From the NCBI GenBank assembly GCA_900315435.1, contig OMYY01000022.1, positions 1 through 50,127 of the forward strand: a DNA stretch of 50,127 bases, in the 5' to 3' direction. Shown one piece after another: positions 7,918 through 16,465 of the stretch; position 1 is the first letter of the stretch, and each line of letters begins with the position of its first letter. The position numbers and the translations under genes were made by a program. The notes beneath the pieces were generated by a model that was not told the DNA's origin, searched no databases, and saw only the letters and a program-made list of their open reading frames with translations. This DNA comes from an uncultured Spirochaetaceae bacterium. GTDB lineage: Bacteria; Spirochaetota; Spirochaetia; Sphaerochaetales; Sphaerochaetaceae.

Positions 7918-8865
7918 CTAGCCTTCCATCTCCTTCAATGAACCGATGAGCGAATGCTCGAAGAAACCAATCAACCGTTGGTAATTTCCATGGCCGGAAG
8001 TCAGTGCCAAGTCGGCACGTACCTCTTCGCACTGGTCGCTGGCAATGATGGCTGGCGGATAGCCAAAGGCCAATAGTTCCATGTCCATGGCAAGCAGGGC
8101 GAACAGGCCGTCGTGCCCGCCGAATGGACAGAGACGAATCAGCTCCCCGAACAGGAACGACGCGCGGACCAGCGGATGCAGCATCTGCCACTCCTTCTCG
8201 TACTGCATCATCAGAATCGCCATCTGGGCGGCAATGGTGAAGACCTTGTCGTCGTCAGATCCTCCGGCAGGCAAGGAAGCGTCCCGATAGCGCAAGGAGG
8301 GCGTGTCGTCAATACCGGCGAGAAGATCCCGTTCCAGGAGCCTGAGTTTTTGCTCGGAAAGGAACGGGGTATCCACCGCTCCCCTTTCTATCGGTCCCAG
8401 ACCGGTAACCGCAAGGGTGCGGAGCAGGATAGTCCGGCAGTTCAAGGCGAGCAAGGTTTCCTCGAAGGACAAAGACGGGACAAGCTTTCCCCGATACAGA
8501 GCCTCGATGTCGGTGGCAGACACCACCACGCCATCGAAGGCGAGTGCGCCGGAAACCAGACGCGGAATCTGGGAACGAACCGCAGACCATACTTCGTCAG
8601 GGTCACGCTCCATTTCCGCCAGGCGCTCCCGCAGGGCGTCCAGTTCCTTGTAGTTGACCGCCCCGGGGCGCATGTTGGTGTTCTTGATATGGCGGAGCGT
8701 CCTTCCATCCTGAGGTTTCGGAGTCCCGGCAGGGATATTCCACGCCCATCCGTTCCGGATCACTCCATCGACCCTGCCTTCACTGCAGAGGATGCGCACC
8801 CTGCGCTCGGTCAGCCCCCACTGGAGGGCTGCCGTCTTGACATTCATGTACTGTACGGTTGCCAT
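7918..8865 (-). CDS. Degenerate Fic-domain protein with N-terminal helix-turn-helix
   Basis: A 315-residue protein. Residues 5-50 form a DNA-binding-like domain (MNVKTAALQWGLTERRVRIL, then a GWAWNIPAGTPKPQDGR wing) of the kind that precedes some Fic proteins. The middle carries a remnant of the inhibitory motif (FDGVVVSATDIEALYRG, where functional members have S/TxxxEGN). The C-terminal half has a Fic fold (HPLVRASFLFGELI, then MELLAFGYPPAII), but the catalytic HPFxxGNGR loop is replaced by CPFGGHDGL: the catalytic histidine, the asparagine and the arginine are all lost. AMPylation activity is therefore unlikely, and a regulatory or ligand-sensing role is inferred. It is upstream of and probably co-transcribed with the deacylase, and divergent from the FAD dehydrogenase. 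Confidence 0.75.
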   Translation of the reverse strand: MATVQYMNVKTAALQWGLTERRVRILCSEGRVDGVIRNGWAWNIPAGTPKPQDGRTLRHIKNTNMRPGAVNYKELDALRERLAEMERDPDEVWSAVRSQIPRLVSGALAFDGVVVSATDIEALYRGKLVPSLSFEETLLALNCRTILLRTLAVTGLGPIERGAVDTPFLSEQKLRLLERDLLAGIDDTPSLRYRDASLPAGGSDDDKVFTIAAQMAILMMQYEKEWQMLHPLVRASFLFGELIRLCPFGGHDGLFALLAMDMELLAFGYPPAIIASDQCEEVRADLALTSGHGNYQRLIGFFEHSLIGSLKEMEG

Positions 8866-8872
8866 GGTTCCC

Positions 8873-8901
8873 AGTATACCCTTTCATTCCGCAAGGAACA
8901 A
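8873..8901 (-). promoter_or_regulatory. Promoter of the Fic-deacylase operon, possibly leaderless
   Basis: On the minus strand TTGTTC (8896-8901), a 17-nt spacer and TATACT (8873-8878) are followed by only 7 nt before the ATG at 8865. Transcription would begin at or next to the start codon, and no Shine-Dalgarno sequence is visible. Confidence 0.5.
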
Positions 8902-8953
8902 TACTTCTCTCCGACGGTGACCGCACGCACGCTTCCCTCGGCGATGGCTCCAT

Positions 8954-8982
8954 TTGACCCCCTATTCCATATTTGCGATAAT
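8954..8982 (+). promoter_or_regulatory. Sigma70-type promoter for the FAD dehydrogenase gene
   Basis: TTGACC (8954-8959), a 17-nt spacer and GATAAT (8977-8982) give a near-consensus promoter. The start would fall near 8989, just before the GGAGG at 8993-8997, leaving a very short leader. Confidence 0.6.
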
Positions 8983-9004
8983 GGCTTCTCGTGGAGGCTG
9001 GATG

Positions 9005-10285
9005 ATGGACCAGTATGATGTCGTGATTGTGGGCAGCGGACCTGCCGGTATGGGAGCAGCGTTCGGGCTGAAGAAGCGGAGACCGGAGCTTTCGATCCTG
9101 ATGATCGACCAGGAGCCCTACTCGACCGGCGGCATGCGCAATGACTGCAAGATGAACTTCACCTACCCTATCGGTTTTCCCACTGAATACTGGGATGCGG
9201 AAGAAGCGAACAAGTACCTTGATGAAGTCATTTCCTTCCTCCACCCGCATTTCCTGGACAAACTGAATGTCGAGGTCTACCAGAACCGCGCCCAAAAGCT
9301 GGATTGCAGCCTGCTTTCCATCAGGCAGACCCATCTGGGGACCGATGGCGGCCTTCTGCTGATCAAGGAGCTGCAGGAAAAGCTCCGGGAGGAAGGGGTC
9401 GCCCTTTCCTTGGGGGAAAAGATGGTCAGCGCGGACCAAGGCCAGCAAATCATCCGTACCGACAAGCGGGAAATCGGTTATCAGGCCCTGTTGGTCGCCC
9501 CTGGCCGCCATGGTTTCCAGTTCCTGCAGGACGTGATGCATCAGATCGACGTCCCCTTCATCGACAACATCGTCGACATCGGCATGCGCATCGAGACCCG
9601 TATCGAGCACTACCCTATCGTCAAAGACTATTACGACCCGAAGTTCTATTTTCCGGAAAAGGTGCGTACCTTCTGCACCAACAGCGGCAATGCCCATGTC
9701 GTGCAGGAACGCTATGTCACCTCCAGCGGCGAAAAATGGTTCAGCGTCAATGGACACGCATTCAGCGCCCATACGGAAACCAACAACGGACTGGTCAACT
9801 TCGCCATCCTGAAGACGGTCAGGCTGACCGAGCCGCTGGCAAGCGGCCAGTTGTTCGCCGAGCATCTCGGCCTGCAGGCGGCATTGCTTGGCGGGGGCAA
9901 GCCGATCATGCAGCGCGTCGGGGATTTCCGCATGGGCTCACGCAGCAAGGCGGAGACCTTCAACCAGGATCTCTACGACTTCAAGCCGACCCTCAACGCC
10001 ACACCCGGGGACATCTCGCTTGCCATGCCCAGCAAGATCCTCCGTTACATCTGGAAGGCCATGAAAAACCTGGACACCATCGTCCCGGGAGTGCTTCACC
10101 CTTCCACCATCATGTACTACCCGGAAATCAAGTTCTACGCGAACAAGCCCCAGTACATCGACGACAACTTCAGGGTGAAGGAACACATCTGGTTCGCAGG
10201 GGATGGCGCTGGCACCAGCCGCGGCATCACCGGCGCGTGGGCGAGCGGGCTGAGAGCTGCTGATGGAATCGTCAGGGCCCTGTAA
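9005..10285 (+). CDS. FAD-dependent dehydrogenase (COG2509-like)
   Basis: A 426-residue flavoprotein. Residues 3-13 read YDVVIVGSGPAG, the dinucleotide-binding GxGxxG motif, and the C-terminus reads WFAGDGAGTSRGITGAWASG, the second FAD contact typical of this family of uncharacterised NAD(P)/FAD dehydrogenases related to pyridine-nucleotide oxidoreductases. GGMRNDCKMNF near residue 40 corresponds to the region after the FAD ribose-binding acid. Either ATG at 9002 or 9005 is possible; 9005 has the better 7-nt spacing from GGAGG. The gene is monocistronic, with its own promoter, and convergent with the esterase gene. Substrate unknown. Confidence 0.8.
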   Translation: MDQYDVVIVGSGPAGMGAAFGLKKRRPELSILMIDQEPYSTGGMRNDCKMNFTYPIGFPTEYWDAEEANKYLDEVISFLHPHFLDKLNVEVYQNRAQKLDCSLLSIRQTHLGTDGGLLLIKELQEKLREEGVALSLGEKMVSADQGQQIIRTDKREIGYQALLVAPGRHGFQFLQDVMHQIDVPFIDNIVDIGMRIETRIEHYPIVKDYYDPKFYFPEKVRTFCTNSGNAHVVQERYVTSSGEKWFSVNGHAFSAHTETNNGLVNFAILKTVRLTEPLASGQLFAEHLGLQAALLGGGKPIMQRVGDFRMGSRSKAETFNQDLYDFKPTLNATPGDISLAMPSKILRYIWKAMKNLDTIVPGVLHPSTIMYYPEIKFYANKPQYIDDNFRVKEHIWFAGDGAGTSRGITGAWASGLRAADGIVRAL

Positions 10286-10306
10286 CCAATAGGGCGCGCC
10301 CGGCAA

Positions 10307-11104
10307 TCAGCCGCCAAGACCGTAATCAAACTGGTCCCGCAGCCATCGCAGGCAAAGGGCGATCCATGCATGGACGGCTTCGTCTGGCGTGTTCACCTCG
10401 CTGTCGCAGGTCGAGAGTCCATGCCCGCCATGGGGAAACAAGTGCAGTTCGAATGAGACATGGTGGGCATGGAGGGCCTGCGCATACCACATGCTGTTCT
10501 CCACCGGCACCGAGGCATCCGTGACCGTATGCCAGATAAAGGTCGGCGGGTGGTTGTCGGTCACCTGGTCTTCCAAGGACAACAACCGCATCAGCTTCGC
10601 ATCTCCACCGGTGACATTGTCCACGCTCCCTTGGTGGCAATGGCCCTTCTTGGTGGTGATGACGGGATAGCAGAGCATCAATGCGTCCGGACGGTTCAGG
10701 TGGTCCTCCGTGGCGATTTCCGGCAAATCAAACAGACAGGCAAGGGAAGCCGCCACATGCCCACCGGCCGAGAATCCAAGCAGGGCGATCCGGTTCGGGT
10801 CGCAGAGCCACTCGACAGCATGGCTGCGGATGGCGACAAGCGCGTCGGAAGCCTCCTTCAGCGGTTCGAGATCCGCGCAATCGGGAAATACCGAGTATTC
10901 CAAGACAAAGACATGGTAGCCTTCCGCCAGAAATTGCATGGCCACATGGTCTCGCTCCCGCCAAGAGCGGAATTTGTAGCCACCACCCGGGCAGACAACC
11001 ACCGATGGACGGATGTTCTTGATACCTCCGTCATCCACGTAATCCTGCAGATACCCCACAAGCGGGACCCGTTTGGGCCCCACGCTCATTTGTATGATTT
11101 TCAT
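10307..11104 (-). CDS. Alpha/beta hydrolase, acetyl-xylan-esterase-like
   Basis: A 265-residue cytoplasmic hydrolase of the BD-FAE/esterase-lipase class. VVVCPGGGYKFRSWRE contains the oxyanion-hole region, LGFSAGGHVAASLA the GxSxG nucleophile elbow, WHTVTDASVPVENS the acid and LFPHGGHGLS the catalytic histidine. Such proteins usually deacetylate xylo-oligosaccharides or other sugar esters. The ATG at 11104 is chosen, but neither it nor the GTG at 11122 has a clear ribosome-binding site. A terminator at 11149-11178 separates it from the upstream dat-ddc operon. Confidence 0.8.
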   Translation of the reverse strand: MKIIQMSVGPKRVPLVGYLQDYVDDGGIKNIRPSVVVCPGGGYKFRSWRERDHVAMQFLAEGYHVFVLEYSVFPDCADLEPLKEASDALVAIRSHAVEWLCDPNRIALLGFSAGGHVAASLACLFDLPEIATEDHLNRPDALMLCYPVITTKKGHCHQGSVDNVTGGDAKLMRLLSLEDQVTDNHPPTFIWHTVTDASVPVENSMWYAQALHAHHVSFELHLFPHGGHGLSTCDSEVNTPDEAVHAWIALCLRWLRDQFDYGLGG

Positions 11105-11148
11105 GAAACCAGATGGTAGCACAACACGAGCATAGAGACAAACGCAAG

Positions 11149-11178
11149 AAAAGGCCGACAGTACAAACCATCGGCCTT
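11149..11178 (-). terminator. Intrinsic terminator of the dat-ddc operon
   Basis: On the minus strand AAGGCCGA and TCGGCCTT (11171-11178 and 11151-11158) form a perfect 8-bp stem with a 12-nt loop, ending in TTTTCTT. It lies 26 nt after the ddc stop codon. Confidence 0.75.
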
Positions 11179-11203
11179 CTTGCTACGAGAAGCACCTTGC
11201 TGT

Positions 11204-12637
11204 TCAGCTCTTCTTGATCAGGGCGAACAACTCGTCAAGATGCTCGTGGCTGACACGCGGATTGAGCAACGTGAACTTCAGGCAGACCTTCCCCTCATAC
11301 ACTGTCTGCCCCATGACGGTACCGGCAAGCAAAAGTTTCCTTCGAACCTGCTTGTTGCGTTCGTCACTTCCCTTCAGGCGGAAGACAACCGAGCTGAGTT
11401 CGGGCTCGTTGACCACCTCATAGTCCGGATCCTTCTTCAAGGCTTCGTAGGCATAGCGGGCATTGCCGATCACCTTGTCGATAATGGCGGCAAAACCATC
11501 TTTTCCCCTTGTCTGGAAGGCGACCCAAACCTTCAAGGCGTCGAAGCGGCGGGTCGTCTGGATGGACTTGCCAACCAGGTTGGTATAACCGTCCTCTTCG
11601 TCCTCCTCCCTGTTCAGATAATCGGCATGGAGCATGCAAGGCGCAAGGTCATTCTTGTCCTTGACAAGCACGGCACTACCGCTGATGGGGATCAGGAACA
11701 TCTTGTGGAAGTCCAAGGTGATGGAATCACACAAGGAAAGGTCTCCAAGACGGTTTTTGTACGTACCGGACAGGATGGCTGCCGAGCCATAGGCGGCATC
11801 CGCGTGCAGCCACAGTCCGTACGTGTCGGCGATTCGCTTCAAAGCCTGCACATCATCAATCGAACCAAAATCGGTCGTTCCAATGGTGGCGACAACACAG
11901 AAGGGCCTTTTCCCATCGGCAACGTCTTCCTTGATCATCGCCTCCAGCTTGGCTGCATCCATCTTGCAGCGCTTGTCAACCGGCACCTTGCGGACCGCCT
12001 GGTAGCCAAGTCCGAGCAAATGGCAGCTCTTCTCCATCGAGAAGTGGCTGATTTCGGACGTGTACAACCGGAAGTCCGCATAACAGGACGGCAAGCCAAG
12101 CTTCTTCACATCGTGGGAGAGCACCTCATTGCAGTACCAGTCACGGGCGAAGAGGATGGCGGAAAGGTTGGATTGGGAACCACCGGAGGTGAACGTACCA
12201 TCGGCATTCCCATCATAGCCATACAGCTTGCAAAGCTGGCCAACCACCTCGACCTCGACCTCGGTTGCGATAGGGCTCTGGTCCCAGGAATCCATCGATT
12301 GGTTGAAAGCCGCGATCATCTGTTCGGCGGCAAGGCTTTCCAGAAGGCCGGGGCTATGCAGATGCGCCATGTAGTTGGTCGAGGAGACATGGACGAACCC
12401 GGGAATAATCTCCTGCTCCATCTCCTTCAGCACGTGGGCATAGCCTTTGCCATGCTCCGGAAGCATGGTGTGGTGGATGCGGGCTTTGAGCTGGTCGGGA
12501 GTTAGGCCTCCATAGGCCTTTTCCCCCTGCATGCCACGGAGAATCGCCTCCGTCGTCGCCTCGACCATCTGCTTGTATTCGATCTGGCTTGCCGTATCCT
12601 CGGAAAGCAGGATTGCGTCCTTATTTGCCACAGACAT
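11204..12637 (-). CDS. ddc: L-2,4-diaminobutyrate decarboxylase (PLP, group II)
   Basis: A 477-residue PLP enzyme that should decarboxylate L-2,4-diaminobutyrate to 1,3-diaminopropane in the cytoplasm. HADAAYG at 278-284 supplies the aspartate that contacts the PLP ring nitrogen, and LDFHKMF holds the Schiff-base lysine (K312). SSTNYMAHLHSPG and TFTSGGSQSNLSA are conserved group II decarboxylase segments. By sequence alone glutamate or tyrosine decarboxylase could be considered, but its start overlaps the end of dat by 17 nt, and this pair is the known Acinetobacter/Haemophilus arrangement. GAGG within the dat 3' end provides the ribosome-binding site. Confidence 0.85.
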   Translation of the reverse strand: MSVANKDAILLSEDTASQIEYKQMVEATTEAILRGMQGEKAYGGLTPDQLKARIHHTMLPEHGKGYAHVLKEMEQEIIPGFVHVSSTNYMAHLHSPGLLESLAAEQMIAAFNQSMDSWDQSPIATEVEVEVVGQLCKLYGYDGNADGTFTSGGSQSNLSAILFARDWYCNEVLSHDVKKLGLPSCYADFRLYTSEISHFSMEKSCHLLGLGYQAVRKVPVDKRCKMDAAKLEAMIKEDVADGKRPFCVVATIGTTDFGSIDDVQALKRIADTYGLWLHADAAYGSAAILSGTYKNRLGDLSLCDSITLDFHKMFLIPISGSAVLVKDKNDLAPCMLHADYLNREEDEEDGYTNLVGKSIQTTRRFDALKVWVAFQTRGKDGFAAIIDKVIGNARYAYEALKKDPDYEVVNEPELSSVVFRLKGSDERNKQVRRKLLLAGTVMGQTVYEGKVCLKFTLLNPRVSHEHLDELFALIKKS

Positions 12638-13976
12638 CGGCGTTTACCTCGGCGACAGCCTCTTCAAAAGCCTTCAGCATGGTGTCAATCTCGTCCATGG
12701 AGACGTTCAGCGCACCCAGACAGCGCATCGTGGCGCCGTCGCGACCGCCACGCTCCATGATGACCTTGCGAAGGAAGCAACCCTGCTGCACTTTTGCCGC
12801 GATGGAACCATCGTACAGCGGAGTGCCGTTCAAATCCTTTGGTCCGTTGGGATTGATGAACTCGATACCAATCATCAAGCCACGGCCACGGACATTGCCG
12901 ATGACAGGATACTTGGACTTCATCGCTTCGATGGAAGCCATGATGTAATCGCCCTTTCTGGCAACATCGGCAAGGAACTTCGGATCCGAGACGCGGCGCA
13001 TGACAATGGTGCCGGCTTTCATGGCAAGCTGGTCGCCACGGAACGTGCCGGTATGTGCCCCAGGCTTCCACTGGTCGAGTTTCTCGTCATAGACCACTAC
13101 AGACAACGGCAACGAACCACCGATTCCCTTGCTCATCGTAATCACATCCGGACAGATGTCTCCGTAACTGAACGCGAAGAACTTGCCCGAACGTCCCATG
13201 CCTGCCTGGACTTCATCGCAGATCATCGGAATCCCCAGTTCCTTGGTCACACGGCGGACCGTCTGCAGGAACTTGGCGGGAGCGGGAATCGCGCCACCCT
13301 CGCCCTGGATCGCCTCGAGAATGACCGCGGCTGGCTTGGGAACACCACTTTCGGGATCTTTCAGCATGGACTCGAAATAGTTGCAACAGGCATTGATGCA
13401 ACCCTCGTCGCTTCCGGTTCCGAAGGGATCGCGGTAGACATAGGGATACGGCATGAACTGCACACCCGGCATCAGGTTGGAAATCGGGCTCTTCTCGCCA
13501 AGGTTTCCTGTCAGGGAAAGAGCGCCATGGCCCATCCCATGGAACGCACCGCTGAAAGCGATGACGGAGGAACGGCCGGTAGCGGTCTTGCAAAGCTTGA
13601 TGGCGGCATCGGTGGCATCTGTTCCGCTTGGGGAGCAGAACTGCACCTTCGCATGCCCTTTCAGGGGCGCGGGAAGCAGACTGAACAACGTCTGGACAAA
13701 CTCATCTTTGGTCGGAGTGGTCAAATCAAGCGTATGCAGCGGAGCATCAGACTGAATCATCTCCACCATCGCCTTGTTCACTTCATCATCATTATGGCCA
13801 AGGACCAAGGTGCCGGCTCCACACAGGAAGTCGAGGTACCTGTTGCCTTCCACATCCTCAACCCAAGAACCCTTTGCCCTCTTGAGCGATACCGGGAATT
13901 TCCTTGGATAGGTTCTCGCATTCGACTCTGTCTGATTCTGGTGATCAAGATAATAGCGGTTGGTTTCGTTCTGCAT
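12621..13976 (-). CDS. dat: Diaminobutyrate-2-oxoglutarate transaminase
   Basis: A 451-residue class III aminotransferase that transfers an amino group from glutamate to aspartate 4-semialdehyde, giving 2,4-diaminobutyrate. FLCGAGTLVLGHN, FCSPSGTDATDAAIKL, AFHGMGHGALSLTG and ICDEVQAGMGRSGKFFA are typical of the EctB/Dat family; the PLP lysine is K283 in MSKGIGGSLP. The start at 13976 is preferred over 13997 because AGAAGG lies 8 nt upstream. No ectA or ectC lies nearby, and the overlapping decarboxylase directs the product to 1,3-diaminopropane (a polyamine precursor) rather than ectoine. Confidence 0.88.
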   Translation of the reverse strand: MQNETNRYYLDHQNQTESNARTYPRKFPVSLKRAKGSWVEDVEGNRYLDFLCGAGTLVLGHNDDEVNKAMVEMIQSDAPLHTLDLTTPTKDEFVQTLFSLLPAPLKGHAKVQFCSPSGTDATDAAIKLCKTATGRSSVIAFSGAFHGMGHGALSLTGNLGEKSPISNLMPGVQFMPYPYVYRDPFGTGSDEGCINACCNYFESMLKDPESGVPKPAAVILEAIQGEGGAIPAPAKFLQTVRRVTKELGIPMICDEVQAGMGRSGKFFAFSYGDICPDVITMSKGIGGSLPLSVVVYDEKLDQWKPGAHTGTFRGDQLAMKAGTIVMRRVSDPKFLADVARKGDYIMASIEAMKSKYPVIGNVRGRGLMIGIEFINPNGPKDLNGTPLYDGSIAAKVQQGCFLRKVIMERGGRDGATMRCLGALNVSMDEIDTMLKAFEEAVAEVNADVCGK

Positions 13977-14660
13977 TGTCTTCTGCCTTCTCTGCATTCA
14001 GTACGGGCCCTTTCCGGGTAGCCGTGTCTTGTTATCTTTGTCCCTGCCCTCAAGGGCATATAAAGTCTCTGTTCCGTAAAAGCGAAACAAGCAATTTATA
14101 TAGCACAAAAGGGAAAAAGGAAAGCCTTTTCCTCAAGTTTTTTCACAATCTTACTAATTCATTTTTCTGATTTGAATTACATGACACGTCAGGCCCAATG
14201 TAGTGTCTATTATGGTTTTCATTTTGTATTCCAACGCCCTTTTGGAAATACAAGGAAAAGGAATTCCTGACATTAAAGAAACAGGGAATCTAGGATGTAT
14301 GGTCCATCCTCTAGTTTCACGAGAATGCAATCAGGAAGCTCCCGTATCAGGTATCACGCAGGAAGACGGAAGTCGGGGAAACGAACGATATATCCCAATA
14401 CCGTTTGACAAGACGGACACCCGTTCCAACATCAGGAAAATCGTACTAGATTGTTGTTTTTGACCCAAGGCCCGCAAACAAACCGACAAAACGGAATTAT
14501 TTTCCCATTAGATTGCTATTTCATGCATTCGTTCTCCATTATATATGCATTTCTCCAAACAAACAGACATTCTCTCCGTCTGTTTTCCCGTTGCCATTGC
14601 GATTTTCCTCGTAGAGAGATACCCTCTTCCTACTGATGCTTTTCCTAGGTCGAGTTTAAT
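13977..14660. other. Long intergenic region without a convincing gene
   Basis: This 684-nt gap lies between divergently transcribed dat and the glycan operon. It is AT-richer than its surroundings. Short frames (for example 14203-14463) lack ribosome-binding sites and protein-like composition. A weak minus-strand promoter for dat may lie near 14090-14130 (TTTCCT, 17 nt, TATAAA). An 8-bp hairpin is noted separately at 14561-14585. A short untranslated RNA or regulatory leader cannot be excluded. Confidence 0.5.
14561..14585 (+). promoter_or_regulatory. Hairpin upstream of the glycan operon
   Basis: AAACAGAC (14561-14568) pairs perfectly with GTCTGTTT (14578-14585) around a 9-nt loop, 75 nt before the first gene of the operon. 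The run after the stem is TCCCG, so it is a poor terminator; it may be a leader structure. Confidence 0.35.
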
Positions 14661-16355
14661 ATGAAAAAAAGATTATCAATCCTTCAATTTTTCTGGATTC
14701 TTGCCGTCTTGTTTGCCTTTTCTTGGGTAATCCCTGCGGTAGACAAGGTTCTTTTTGCGACCGGCATGCGAATCCTTGGCAAACAAGTTGCCTTTTCTCC
14801 CCTATGGAGAAGTCGTTTCCTCAAGCATAGTCTGAGAGTTTTAATCTTGCTCTTCGTACTTCCGCCTGTTCTTCGATACAAAAGATCAGAATCTTTCTGT
14901 TATTCATTGCCAACAAATGGTCTTTCGCGGTTAACCATGTTCTGGTGTTTCGGTACTGCATGTGTGGTCCTTGGTCTCTGCTCTACCTGCTCACCTCTGT
15001 ATCCCATCCATATCTGGGACGACTCCAATTGCTTCTTTACCGTAGGAAAATCTCTCTGGACTGGGAAACTTCCTTATAGGGACCTCTATGAACAAAAAGG
15101 CGCTCTCCTCTATCTGCTTCACAGCTTTGCAGCCTTGATTTCCTATCGGTCATTTTTCGGGATTTTTCTTGTCGAAGTCGTTGCAACGACAGCCTTTCTT
15201 TGGTATTCAGTACGGACGATTCAGCTGTTCTCCCGCAGAAACATTTTACCCTTGGTTCCTTTTCTAGCGGCATGCGTCTACAGCTCATTCAATTTTGTTC
15301 TAGGGGATAGTGTTGAGGAATTCGCACTTCCAATGCTGACCTATGTCATCTTTGTCACGATGAAGCACACTAAGGAACAAAGCATGTATCGCCCCAAGGA
15401 ATTGGTAGTCATCGGCATGATGGCGGGAGCCATCTTCTGGTCGAAATTCAGCATCGTCGGCTTCTTCGTTGGCTGGGCTATCGGGCCGGTGGTACAGTAC
15501 GCCAGGCAGAGAAAGCTACAGGATATTTTTAAAAGTCTTTTTTGGGTACTTGAAGGTCTGACAATTGTGACAATCCCCATTCTAGTGCTCTATCTGGTCA
15601 TGGGGGGGATTTCTGACCTGTTAAAAGTATATTTCTATACCAACTTAGTCCTTTACCCCCAGCATGTCACCCTGATAGAACGGATGGGGACCCTTGTTCG
15701 ACTTCTAGCGACCACCTACTGGTACAACTATGCCATGGCCATCCTGCAGATACTCTCCCTTTTCGTTTGGGGAAAATTGGGTAAGCTATTCTGGGGACAG
15801 TTTGCCTGCATGTACATCTTCACTGCAGCTACTATTTTTTGGGGTGGTTTTGGTTACGCTTACTATTCTTTTGTATTATGGACCTTCGCACCATTAGGCC
15901 TGATACCACTGTTTTCCATCATTCCTAGACATTTGGACGCCAGAGCCTCTTGGTATAGTCTCTGCCTTGGGCTGTCCTTGTTGATTACTGGATTCGTCTC
16001 TGACAGCACCCGTCTCATTGGGGTGCCTGTACAGCAATACCCCCAATACACATTCAGTACCTATATCAAGCAGAAACCGAATGCCACGGTCATGTGCTAT
16101 GGCTGTCTGGACCAAGGCATATTCACGGTTGGCGGACTGGTTCCTTCCACCAAATATTTCTGTACAATCCATATGGATGCAGACGTAGAACAGAAGACAA
16201 CTCAATTGGATGCCTTGGAAAAAGGACTGGTTGATTTTGTTATCACGGCAAAGGCCATGGACATACCTGGATATCATCTCGTTCTCAAGCAGGAAGAACC
16301 GCTTTGGCGCAAACGACATCCAACGCTTTTTCTGTACGAGAGAGATGGGATATGA
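14661..16355 (+). CDS. GT-C membrane glycosyltransferase (GT39/PMT-like)
   Basis: A 564-residue polytopic protein with roughly a dozen membrane helices and a short hydrophilic C-terminal tail. After the third or fourth helix, around residues 117-145, WDDSNCFFTVGKSLWTGKLP and YRDLYEQKGALLYLLH are the hallmark first periplasmic loop of GT-C enzymes (acidic pair, then the PYxDLYEQKG motif). Such enzymes take a sugar from a polyprenyl-phosphate carrier and place it on an acceptor outside the inner membrane. It heads an operon with GtrA, a GtrB-like transferase and a YdjC deacetylase, so those genes plausibly build and flip its donor. Acceptor unknown; lipid A, a glycan or protein are all possible. 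Confidence 0.8.
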   Translation: MKKRLSILQFFWILAVLFAFSWVIPAVDKVLFATGMRILGKQVAFSPLWRSRFLKHSLRVLILLFVLPPVLRYKRSESFCYSLPTNGLSRLTMFWCFGTACVVLGLCSTCSPLYPIHIWDDSNCFFTVGKSLWTGKLPYRDLYEQKGALLYLLHSFAALISYRSFFGIFLVEVVATTAFLWYSVRTIQLFSRRNILPLVPFLAACVYSSFNFVLGDSVEEFALPMLTYVIFVTMKHTKEQSMYRPKELVVIGMMAGAIFWSKFSIVGFFVGWAIGPVVQYARQRKLQDIFKSLFWVLEGLTIVTIPILVLYLVMGGISDLLKVYFYTNLVLYPQHVTLIERMGTLVRLLATTYWYNYAMAILQILSLFVWGKLGKLFWGQFACMYIFTAATIFWGGFGYAYYSFVLWTFAPLGLIPLFSIIPRHLDARASWYSLCLGLSLLITGFVSDSTRLIGVPVQQYPQYTFSTYIKQKPNATVMCYGCLDQGIFTVGGLVPSTKYFCTIHMDADVEQKTTQLDALEKGLVDFVITAKAMDIPGYHLVLKQEEPLWRKRHPTLFLYERDGI

Positions 16356-16465
16356 TGGAATATTGCTAGTTGAATATATGACTGATACATTTATATACTA
16401 GTGAAATGAATGCTAGCTCTTGCTTGCTATTAATGGCGGTATAAGGAGAAAGGGACTACATATAC

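Noticed and set aside
10292-10301. GGGCGCGCCC palindrome between convergent genes
   Set aside because: It has no loop or T tail, so it is not a usable terminator; a 10-bp GC palindrome is unremarkable in this composition.
14203-14463. 86-codon plus-strand frame in the intergenic region
   Set aside because: No ribosome-binding site, no motif and an unlikely composition.
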